Shown piece by piece: positions 1 to 5,866 of a stretch of 7,712 nucleotides of DNA (the stretch's first letter is position 1; each line of letters opens with the position of its first letter). The position numbers and the translations under genes were made by a program. The notes below the pieces were generated by a model. That model did no database searches. It saw only the letters and a list, made by a program, of their open reading frames with translations, and was not told the origin of the DNA. Source of the stretch: an uncultured Coriobacteriaceae bacterium. Its GTDB lineage: Bacteria; Actinomycetota; Coriobacteriia; Coriobacteriales; UMGS124. Where the stretch lies: positions 1 through 7,712 of the forward strand of contig USJP01000059.1 in NCBI GenBank assembly GCA_900555105.1, written 5' to 3'.

Positions 1-1181
1 GCGGCAACAACGCCGGCCACACGGTCATCACGCCCAAGCACCATCTGGCGCTGCACCTCATTCCCTCGGGTGTCATGTACGACAACGTGACCCCTGTCAT
101 CGGCAATGGCTGCGTCGTGGATCCCAAGGTCCTCCTGGGTGAGATTGACACGCTGGCGCAGGAAGACATCAGCTGCGAGCGCCTTACGATCTCGAGCAAC
201 GCCCACATCATCATGCCGTATCACCGCGACCTCGACGGTGCTTCCGAGCGTCGTCTGGGCACGAACTTGATCGGCACCACGCGTCGTGGCATTGGCCCGG
301 CTTATCAGGACAAGGCCTCGCGCATGGGTCTGCGCATGCAGGACATGCTCGATCCCGGTATCTTCCGCGAGAAGGTCGCTGCGGCCCTGCCTGAGAAGAA
401 CGATATCCTCTCCAAGGTGTACGGTCTGCCCACCTATACCGTTGACCAGATCTGCGACGAGTACCTCCCTTACGCCGAGAGGCTTGCCCCGCATATCGCC
501 GAGACCTCCATCATGCTCAACAATGAGCTCGAGGCCGGCAAGAAGGTCCTCTTCGAGGGCGCCCAGGCCACGATGCTCGACATCGACTTTGGCACGTATC
601 CCTTTGTCACTTCGTCGAACTGCTCGGCCGGCGGTGCCGTCACGGGCTCTGGCGTGGGCATGAAGTATGTCGACCGCGTGCTTGGCATTGCGAAGGCTTA
701 CATCACCCGCGTTGGCTCGGGCCCCTTCCCCACCGAGATTCCCGAGGACGACGAGTGCGGCGACAAGCTGTGCCAGATCGGCGGCGAGTATGGCGTCACG
801 ACGGGTCGTAAGCGCCGTTGTGGCTGGTACGATGCCGTTACCATCGCATATGCCGCTCGCGTGAATGGTCTGACCGACCTTGCCATCACCAAGCTCGACG
901 TCCTGTCGGCTTTCGACACCATCAAGGTCTGCGTCGCGTATGACTGCGACGGTCAAATCCTTCGCACCGCCCCGCAGAACCAGACCCTCTTCCATCATGC
1001 CAAGCCCATCTACGAAGAGGTCAAGGGCTGGAACTGCGACATCTCCGGTTGCCGTACGTTCGATGAGCTGCCTCAGGCCGCTAAGGACTACATTGCCTTT
1101 ATCGAGGAGCTCGCGGGTGTCCGCGTCTCCATCGTGGCCGTGGGTCCCTCGCGTGAGCAGACCATCATGAGGTATTGGTAA
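1..1181 (+). CDS. purA: Adenylosuccinate synthetase, 5'-truncated by window edge
   Basis: PurA joins IMP and L-aspartate using GTP to give adenylosuccinate, the first committed step from IMP to AMP in the cytoplasm. The reading frame is open from the window edge; the first full codon is at 3 and the TAA stop ends at 1181, giving 392 visible residues. By comparison with E. coli PurA (432 aa), about 36 N-terminal residues are missing, including the GDEGKGK phosphate loop. Visible family motifs are NAGHT with the catalytic-type histidine (codon 18-20), GTTRRGIGPAYQDK (273-314), FEGAQ followed by LDID (from 552), the TTGRKRRCGW substrate loop with its arginines (798-827), and the guanine-recognition TKLDVL (888-905). 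The ATG at 75 lies inside conserved sequence and is not the start. Family EGAQG reads EGAQA here, which looks like a tolerated change. purD follows after 48 bases. The assignment is very secure. Confidence 0.97.
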   Translation, partial: GNNAGHTVITPKHHLALHLIPSGVMYDNVTPVIGNGCVVDPKVLLGEIDTLAQEDISCERLTISSNAHIIMPYHRDLDGASERRLGTNLIGTTRRGIGPAYQDKASRMGLRMQDMLDPGIFREKVAAALPEKNDILSKVYGLPTYTVDQICDEYLPYAERLAPHIAETSIMLNNELEAGKKVLFEGAQATMLDIDFGTYPFVTSSNCSAGGAVTGSGVGMKYVDRVLGIAKAYITRVGSGPFPTEIPEDDECGDKLCQIGGEYGVTTGRKRRCGWYDAVTIAYAARVNGLTDLAITKLDVLSAFDTIKVCVAYDCDGQILRTAPQNQTLFHHAKPIYEEVKGWNCDISGCRTFDELPQAAKDYIAFIEELAGVRVSIVAVGPSREQTIMRYW

Positions 1182-1213
1182 CGACCCGAGGGTTCGGGAC
1201 TGTCAAAGAGATT

Positions 1214-1220
1214 GAGGGGA
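1214..1220 (+). promoter_or_regulatory. Shine-Dalgarno deciding the purD start
   Basis: GAGGGGA lies 9 bases before the ATG at 1230. It favours that ATG over the in-frame TTG at 1212, which would add six residues (MRGHGT) not expected in PurD and would itself overlap the ribosome binding site. Confidence 0.75.
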
Positions 1221-1229
1221 CACGGCACC

Positions 1230-2528
1230 ATGGATATCCTGCTTCTGGGTTCGGGCGGTCGCGAGCATGCCATCGCGGTCGCGCTCAAGGCTTCGACGCT
1301 GTGCGATGAGCTGTACGTTGCCCCCGGCAACGGTGGAACGGCTGCCATTGCGACGAACATCAAGCTCGACATCAACGACCCTGCCGCGGTGGCCGATTAT
1401 GCCGCCGAGCACGGCGTGGGGCTTGTGGTCATCGGTCCCGAGGCCCCGCTTGTGTCCGGTGTTGCCGACGCGGTACGCGCCAAGGGCATTCCTGCTTTTG
1501 GCCCGGGCGCTCAGGGTGCGCAGATGGAGGGGTCCAAGCGCTTTGCCAAGGAGTTCATGGAGCGCCACGGCATTCCCACTGCTGCGTATCGCAGCTTTAC
1601 CGAGCAGGCCGGTGCCGAGTCCTATGTTTCGCAGCGCTTTGCCGCCGGTGCAAAGATTCTCGTGGTGAAGGCTGACGGCCTTGCCGCCGGTAAGGGTGTC
1701 GTCGTCGCCACCAGCGAGCAGGAGGCTCTTGAGGCTGTGCGCGATTGCTTCTCGGGTCACTTCGGTGAAGCCGGCTCCACCGTCGTTATCGAAGAGGGCC
1801 TGACGGGTCCCGAGTGCTCGCTGCTCGCTTTCGTCGACGGTTCCACCGTGCGCCTCATGGCTACCGCCCAAGATCACAAGCGTGCCCTTGAGGGTGACCT
1901 GGGTCCCAACACGGGCGGCATGGGCGTCTACTCGCCGGTGCCCATCGTCACCGATGAGGAATACGCCACCATGGCTGCCGCAATGCAGACGGCGGCAGAC
2001 GGTCTTGTCGCTGACGGCATCGACTATCGCGGCGTGCTGTACGGTGGCTTCATGCTCACGCCTGAGGGCCCCAAGGTGCTTGAGTTCAACGCTCGTTTCG
2101 GCGATCCCGAGACACAGGTCATCCTGCCTCGCCTCAAGACCGATCTTGTCGAGGTCATGCTCGCTGTGGCCCAGGGTCGCCTCAACGAGGTCGAGCTTGC
2201 ATGGCGCGACGAGTGGGCGGTCAGTGTCGTTCTCGCAAGCGCCGGATACCCCGGTTCTTATCCCAAGGGCCTCGAAATCTCGGGCATCGAGCGTGCCGAG
2301 GCTCTTCCTGGCGTTACGGTCTACCACGCTGGTACGACCCTCGACGAACAGGGTGTTTTGCGTACCTCCGGTGGTCGCGTTCTCAATGTTACGGCTCTGG
2401 GCGCCACGTTTGCCCAGGCTCGCGAACGTGCCTATGAGGGCTGTGACCTCATTGAGTTTGATGGCAAGATGCTGCGTCGCGACATCGGCGCCCGTGCTCT
2501 TCGCGGCCGCAGCGCCTGGGAGGATTAA
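1230..2528 (+). CDS. purD: Phosphoribosylamine-glycine ligase (GAR synthetase)
   Basis: PurD couples 5-phosphoribosylamine to glycine with ATP, the second step of de novo purine synthesis, in the cytoplasm. The product is 432 residues, the usual monofunctional bacterial length, with no fused PurM or PurN. From the ATG at 1230 the N-domain shows LLLGSGGREHA (residues 4-14). GPEAPLVSGVAD and an EGSKRFAKEF segment follow. The ATP-grasp domain has VKADGLAAGKG (146-156), GPECS, QDHKRALEGDLGPNTGGMG, and the metal/ATP site EFNARFGDPETQ (285-296). A C-terminal domain with VVLASAGYPGSYPKG closes the protein. It follows purA by 48 bases and its TAA is only 5 bases before the next ATG, so translational coupling with the Nudix gene is likely. 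A long open frame on the opposite strand is a codon-bias shadow. The assignment is secure. Confidence 0.98.
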   Translation: MDILLLGSGGREHAIAVALKASTLCDELYVAPGNGGTAAIATNIKLDINDPAAVADYAAEHGVGLVVIGPEAPLVSGVADAVRAKGIPAFGPGAQGAQMEGSKRFAKEFMERHGIPTAAYRSFTEQAGAESYVSQRFAAGAKILVVKADGLAAGKGVVVATSEQEALEAVRDCFSGHFGEAGSTVVIEEGLTGPECSLLAFVDGSTVRLMATAQDHKRALEGDLGPNTGGMGVYSPVPIVTDEEYATMAAAMQTAADGLVADGIDYRGVLYGGFMLTPEGPKVLEFNARFGDPETQVILPRLKTDLVEVMLAVAQGRLNEVELAWRDEWAVSVVLASAGYPGSYPKGLEISGIERAEALPGVTVYHAGTTLDEQGVLRTSGGRVLNVTALGATFAQARERAYEGCDLIEFDGKMLRRDIGARALRGRSAWED

Positions 2529-2533
2529 GGCAT

Positions 2534-3262
2534 ATGGAGGACTTCGACGCGGCGGAGCTTGCCTCGCCTGCAGCTGACAGCGACGCATCGACCATCGACG
2601 ATGCGTCCGTCTGCGATGTCACGTCGGTTTTCGACGACGACTTCATTCGTTCACGGCGTGCTCGCAACAAGGTAAAGGCGACCAAGCCGCCCGTCGAGGA
2701 CGACTCCTTGCCACAGGATGGTCTCACTGAGGCCATCCTTGACTCTCGCATGGTCTGGCGTGGCGACTACCTTTCCGTGGAAGACACCACGGTGCGCCTG
2801 CCCAATGGTTCTTTGGGGCATCGCGACATCGTGCGTCATCCTGGTGCCGTGGCCGTCATTGCCCTGACTGACGACGGCAAAATTGTTCTCGTCCATCAGT
2901 ACCGCACGCCCCTTGAGCAGGTTACGGTTGAGATTCCTGCAGGCAAGATGGAACCCGGCGAAGATCCCGCTACGGCCGCCGCGCGCGAGTTGATGGAAGA
3001 AACCGGCTATTTGGCCGAACGTATGGCCTATCTCGGGCCCATTGCGCCGGCGCCGGGGTATTCCGACGAGTTGCTTCACCTCTATATGGCCATGGGCCTT
3101 TCTTTTGTGGGCGCTTCACCCGACGATGACGAGTTCATCAACGTCGACCTCGTCGATCTCAACGAGATGGTCGACCAGGTCCTCGATGGCAAGGTCATCG
3201 ACGCCAAAACGGTGGTCGGGATTCTTCTCTGCGAGGCGATTTCGCGCCGCATGGAGGCTTAG
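2534..3262 (+). CDS. Nudix hydrolase, ADP-ribose pyrophosphatase type, with acidic N-terminal extension
   Basis: The 242-residue protein carries a perfect Nudix box (GX5EX7REUXEEXGU) at residues 137-159, including the metal-binding REXXEE core at 151-156. The preceding strand RHPGAVAVIAL and VHQYRTPLEQVTVEIPAG match the ADP-ribose pyrophosphatase/NudF group. A proline (P174) in APAPGYSDE, about 15 residues past the box, also fits ADP-ribose specificity. Such enzymes convert ADP-ribose to AMP plus ribose-5-phosphate with Mg2+. The fold begins near residue 63. Before it lie about 37 strongly acidic residues with no basic ones, then a basic stretch (RSRRARNKVK, 39-48). The ATG at 2534 has an excellent GGGAGGA 9 bases upstream, embedded in the purD 3' end. 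A shorter form starting at TTG 2708 (GAGGA 7 bases upstream) is possible. The placement after purD suggests recycling of AMP and ribose-5-phosphate, but that is inference, and other nucleoside-diphosphate substrates are possible. Confidence 0.92.
   Translation: MEDFDAAELASPAADSDASTIDDASVCDVTSVFDDDFIRSRRARNKVKATKPPVEDDSLPQDGLTEAILDSRMVWRGDYLSVEDTTVRLPNGSLGHRDIVRHPGAVAVIALTDDGKIVLVHQYRTPLEQVTVEIPAGKMEPGEDPATAAARELMEETGYLAERMAYLGPIAPAPGYSDELLHLYMAMGLSFVGASPDDDEFINVDLVDLNEMVDQVLDGKVIDAKTVVGILLCEAISRRMEA
2582..2607 (+). repeat. Perfect 9-bp inverted repeat in the Nudix N-terminal region
   Basis: GACGCATCG at 2582-2590 is exactly complementary to CGATGCGTC at 2599-2607, with an 8-base loop. The stem lies about 50 bases after the Nudix start, in the poorly conserved acidic extension. 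It has no immediate U-tract, so it is not a standard intrinsic terminator. An effect on mRNA stability or translation is possible but unproven. Confidence 0.5.
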
Positions 3263-3269
3263 CACCCTT

Positions 3270-5015
3270 ATGAAACACTCATCCCAACCTGGAACTTTTG
3301 CCCGCTTTGTCTCGTATTACAAGGGACAAGGCGGGCTCTTTTGGGCAGATATGGCGTGCGCCCTCATCGTTGCCGGCATTGACCTTGCCTTCCCTCAGAT
3401 TCTGCGCACCCTGAGTTCGGGCCTGTTCGCGAGCGATGCGGCAGAAATCCTTTCGGCACTGGGAACTTTGTTGGCGTGTTTGGCCACCATGTACCTGGTT
3501 CGCTTTGGATGCCGTTACTTTGTGGGTGCATGGGGTCACATTATGGGCGTCCGCATGGAGACGCGCATGCGTCAGGACCTGTTCGATGCCTACGAGCGCT
3601 TTTCATTTGCGTGGTATGACAAAGCCAAGACCGGCGATCTTATGAGCCGCGTCACAAATGACTTGTTCGACATTTCCGAGGCGGCGCACCATGGCCCGGA
3701 GAACATTGTCATCTCCGTTATCGAGATTGTCGGCATGCTTGTCATCCTTTCCACTATCGACTTTACGCTCGCGTTGGCGGTCTTTGCGGTGTGCGCTGTG
3801 GCGGTTGGATACCTCATTGTTAAGAACAAGCAGCTCAAAGCGACGTTTCGTGACAATCGCGTGAAAATTTCTGCCGTGAACTCACAGCTGGAAGATACCT
3901 TGCAGGGCGTGCGCACCGTCAAGGCGTTCGTTGCCGAGGACCACGAACGTTCACGTTTTGCCGCATCCAACAATGCTTACCTTTCGTCGAAGACCGCGAC
4001 ATACAAGGCCATGGGATTCTTCAATGCCATGAGCTCAACGCTTTCGGGCATGTTGTACACGGTTGTCATCGTGTTCGGCGGCTATCGGGTTGCCCTCGGT
4101 GAGATTTCCGCTGCTGACCTTGCGATATTTGCCCTCTATATTGGCATTCTTGCCACACCCATCGAGACGCTCGTCAACTTCACCGAGGTTTTCCAAAAGG
4201 CTGCCGCTGGATTCAGGCGTTTCTGCGAGATAGTGGACTGCCCTCTCGACGTGCGCGAGCAGACAGGAGCCCCCGATTTCGAGGTTGCCTGCGGCCGTGT
4301 CGACTTCAACGACGTTCATTTCTCTTATGGCGAGGACGCCCCTGCCCTCAGGGGTCTTACCTTGCATGTCGAGGCAGGGCAGACTGTTGCGCTTGTTGGG
4401 CCTTCGGGCGGCGGCAAGACGACCACCTGCTCGCTGCTTCCGCGGTTCTACGACGTCGACGAGGGCAGCGTGTGCATCGATGGTGTCGACGTGAGACAGG
4501 TAAGCTTGGCAAGTTTGCGGCGAGCCGTCGGTTTCGTGCAGCAAGACGTCTACCTGTTCGATGCGACCATCGCCGAAAACATTGCCTATGGTGACTTTTC
4601 GGCGAGCAGGGAACGCATTGTCGAGGCAGCCAAGAGGGCCAACATCCATGACTTCATTACCAGCCTGCCTCAAGGGTATGACACGCTTGTCGGTGAGCGC
4701 GGCGCCCGCCTGTCGGGTGGACAGAAGCAGCGTGTCGCCATTGCCCGCGTTTTCTTGAAAGACCCTTCCATCATCGTGCTTGACGAGGCGACGAGCGCTT
4801 TGGACAACGAAAGTGAGTCGCTTGTCCAAGAAAGCCTTGCTGCCCTTTCGTGCGGTCGCACTGTTCTCATCATTGCGCATCGGCTTTCTACCATCCGGCA
4901 CGCCCATGCCATTGCCGTTATCGAGGACGGGCGTGTGCAGCAAGTCGGCACGCATGATGAGCTTATGAAGCAGGGAGGTACGTACGAGCGCTATTACCGT
5001 ATGCAGTTCGAATAG
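3270..5015 (+). CDS. ABC exporter half-transporter (fused membrane and ATPase domains)
   Basis: This 581-residue protein has the type IV exporter layout (MsbA/BmrA/LmrA-like). An elbow helix (about 8-22) precedes six predicted membrane helices, near 23-44, 61-86, 145-163, 166-184, 252-271 and 282-300. The intracellular-loop segment FAWYDKAKTGDLMSRVTND (113-131) is typical of these exporters. The nucleotide-binding domain has the A-loop region FSYG (351), Walker A GPSGGGKT (377-384), Q-loop Gln424, signature LSGGQ (481-485), Walker B IIVLDE with catalytic Glu506, D-loop SALD and switch His537, so it should be an active ATPase. With no partner beside it, a homodimer is likely. It probably exports a hydrophobic compound, lipid or peptide, but the substrate cannot be read. 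The ATG at 3270 follows the Nudix stop by 7 bases, with GGAGG at 3253-3257. A start at 3042, overlapping the Nudix frame, adds non-homologous sequence and is rejected. A terminator-like hairpin lies in codons 11-23. Confidence 0.95.
   Translation: MKHSSQPGTFARFVSYYKGQGGLFWADMACALIVAGIDLAFPQILRTLSSGLFASDAAEILSALGTLLACLATMYLVRFGCRYFVGAWGHIMGVRMETRMRQDLFDAYERFSFAWYDKAKTGDLMSRVTNDLFDISEAAHHGPENIVISVIEIVGMLVILSTIDFTLALAVFAVCAVAVGYLIVKNKQLKATFRDNRVKISAVNSQLEDTLQGVRTVKAFVAEDHERSRFAASNNAYLSSKTATYKAMGFFNAMSSTLSGMLYTVVIVFGGYRVALGEISAADLAIFALYIGILATPIETLVNFTEVFQKAAAGFRRFCEIVDCPLDVREQTGAPDFEVACGRVDFNDVHFSYGEDAPALRGLTLHVEAGQTVALVGPSGGGKTTTCSLLPRFYDVDEGSVCIDGVDVRQVSLASLRRAVGFVQQDVYLFDATIAENIAYGDFSASRERIVEAAKRANIHDFITSLPQGYDTLVGERGARLSGGQKQRVAIARVFLKDPSIIVLDEATSALDNESESLVQESLAALSCGRTVLIIAHRLSTIRHAHAIAVIEDGRVQQVGTHDELMKQGGTYERYYRMQFE
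3300..3342 (+). terminator. Terminator-like hairpin inside the ABC exporter 5' coding region
   Basis: GCCCGCTTTGTCTC (3300-3313) pairs with GGGACAAGGCGGGC (3323-3336), giving a 14-bp stem with two G-U pairs, a 9-base loop and TCTTTT immediately after (3337-3342). This is the classic shape of a Rho-independent terminator, yet it starts 30 bases inside the ABC gene. Translating ribosomes would be expected to melt it, so it could act as an attenuator or polarity-sensitive terminator. The pairing is seen directly; the function is inferred. Confidence 0.5.
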
Positions 5016-5043
5016 TGCCATTGTGCGAAGAGACCGCTCAGCG

Positions 5044-5073
5044 TTGGTAAAACCTTATCAGCTGCTTTATAGT
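5044..5073 (+). promoter_or_regulatory. Candidate sigma70-type promoter for the membrane protein-radical SAM-methyltransferase operon
   Basis: TTGGTA (5044-5049, four of six to TTGACA) is followed after 18 bases by TATAGT (5068-5073, five of six to TATAAT). The predicted start near 5080 would leave a leader of about 84 bases containing the hairpin at 5093-5112. It is placed where a promoter is expected but rests on sequence match only. Confidence 0.4.
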
Positions 5074-5092
5074 TGCACGTATAGCATGGCCC

Positions 5093-5112
5093 GGAATCGC
5101 CTCGGTGGTTCC
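5093..5112 (+). terminator. Weak hairpin, possible terminator or leader structure
   Basis: GGAATCGC (5093-5100) pairs with GGTGGTTCC (the arm 5105-5112 is GTGGTTCC), giving 8 pairs including two G-U, with a CTCG loop at 5101-5104. It is followed by a loosely T-rich stretch (TTGTTTCATT, 5117-5126) after AAAG. It could end the ABC transcript or fold in the leader of the next operon. The U-tract is too interrupted for a confident terminator call. Confidence 0.25.
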
Positions 5113-5163
5113 AAAGTTGTTTCATTGTCCGTCGACTTCGCGACAACATAGAAAGTTGACCGT

Positions 5164-5862
5164 ATGTCAGAGCCCAATAATGCTCAAAACGAGCAGACCA
5201 CTGAACGCCCGCACGGCTACACACTGGCCGATGAGGAGATGGAGCGCCTTGAGGAGAAGCGCGCGTCTGTTGACGCGTTGGATCCCATTGCGCTTGACGA
5301 TCCCGTGGGCATGTCGGTCGAGAAGGTGATTGGCCGCGCGCTGGTTTTCGTGGTGTTCATCCTTGTCGTGGGAATCCTCTTTGCCCAGGTTGCTTGCAAG
5401 AACATCCAGCTTATGAGCGTAGCTTCCTTTGACAAGAAGGTCGATGCCGCCAGTGTTGAGAAGGCTGCGACCTCTGGTGTGAGTTGGGCTGGCGATATCG
5501 TCAAGTTCCCGAGCATGGTGTCGTCCGCCTACGACGCGCAGAGCGCGACGGCAACGGTCGTCGTGCTGAACGATTCTCCGCGCACGCTTCCCCAGCTTGT
5601 CAGCGCTTCGCAGAGTCAGGCTTTCACGCTTGCCATGGCGATGTTTGAAAACGATGAGGTCAACACGGTTGTCTATAGCGTGTGCTCCAACACTCTGGCT
5701 CCCGTCACCGACCAGTCTGGTGCAAAGACCGCTTCTCAGGATGAGGCTCCCGAGCCGCTTATCAGCTTCGTGTGGCAGCGTGGTGTCGACGGCACTTATG
5801 TCTGCACGCTTCAAGGCTACGACCCCGATACCGCCAGCTTGATGGCAGGGGAGCAGGAGTAA
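5164..5862 (+). CDS. Single-pass membrane protein of unknown function
   Basis: I do not recognise this 232-residue protein. Residues 1-55 are hydrophilic and charged (EEMERLEEKR around 24-33, possibly helical) and should be cytoplasmic. One strong membrane helix spans about 57-77 (GRALVFVVFILVVGILFAQV). The remaining 155 residues are mixed polar/hydrophobic, with strand-like segments such as ATATVVVLND and LISFVWQR, and are predicted to sit outside the membrane. Cys78 is at the membrane border, and Cys173 and Cys214 could form an extracytoplasmic disulfide. The sequence before Cys78 (AQVAC) is not a good lipobox, and 55 charged residues precede the helix, so it is not called a lipoprotein. 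The ATG at 5164 has only a weak AGAAAG 8 bases upstream. The stop is 4 bases before the radical SAM start, with an AGGAG inside this gene serving that start. Co-expression suggests a supporting role for that enzyme, but this is inference. Confidence 0.85.
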   Translation: MSEPNNAQNEQTTERPHGYTLADEEMERLEEKRASVDALDPIALDDPVGMSVEKVIGRALVFVVFILVVGILFAQVACKNIQLMSVASFDKKVDAASVEKAATSGVSWAGDIVKFPSMVSSAYDAQSATATVVVLNDSPRTLPQLVSASQSQAFTLAMAMFENDEVNTVVYSVCSNTLAPVTDQSGAKTASQDEAPEPLISFVWQRGVDGTYVCTLQGYDPDTASLMAGEQE

Positions 5863-5866
5863 CGCC

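Larger units (their letters stand above)
5016..5163. other. Intergenic region between the two gene blocks
   Basis: This 148-base gap separates the ABC gene from the membrane-protein gene. It holds a candidate promoter (5044-5073), a hairpin (5093-5112) and a weak dyad, TTGTC (5125-5129) with GACAA (5142-5146), that also contains GTCG/CGAC arms. No small ORF with a convincing ribosome binding site was seen. The gap is somewhat A/T-richer than the flanking genes, as expected of a regulatory spacer. Confidence 0.6.

Noticed and set aside
1185..1198. CCCGA/TCGGG hairpin between purA and purD
   Set aside because: Only 5 bp with a 4-base loop and no following T-run; too weak to call a terminator or attenuator.
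1203..2588. 461-codon open frame on the minus strand across purD
   Set aside because: It is antisense to a textbook purD, its translation resembles no protein family, and long antisense frames are expected with G/C-biased codons.
3088..3106. GGCC-ATG-GGCC followed by TTTCTTTT inside the Nudix gene
   Set aside because: The stem is only 4 bp with a 3-base loop, within conserved coding sequence; a chance match is likely.
3146..3181. Long imperfect hairpin near the Nudix 3' end (GACCT/AGGTC outside, GTCGATCTC with bulged partner inside)
   Set aside because: Repeated GTCGAC and GAG/GAT codons for the VDLVDLNEMVD segment explain it. It has a 3-base bulge and a C-C mismatch, and no U-tract follows.
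3042..3269. Upstream extension of the ABC gene to an earlier start at 3042
   Set aside because: It would overlap 221 bases of the Nudix gene in another frame and add Ser/Arg-rich sequence unlike any exporter. The ATG at 3270 has GGAGG and a family-like N-terminus.
4035..5021. 328-codon open frame on the minus strand across the ABC ATPase domain
   Set aside because: The + strand carries every ABC motif; this frame has no recognisable domain and no independent start signal.
5380..5399. Lipoprotein signal around Cys78 of the membrane protein
   Set aside because: The residues before the cysteine are QVA rather than a proper lipobox, and the helix starts 56 residues in, too far for a signal peptide.
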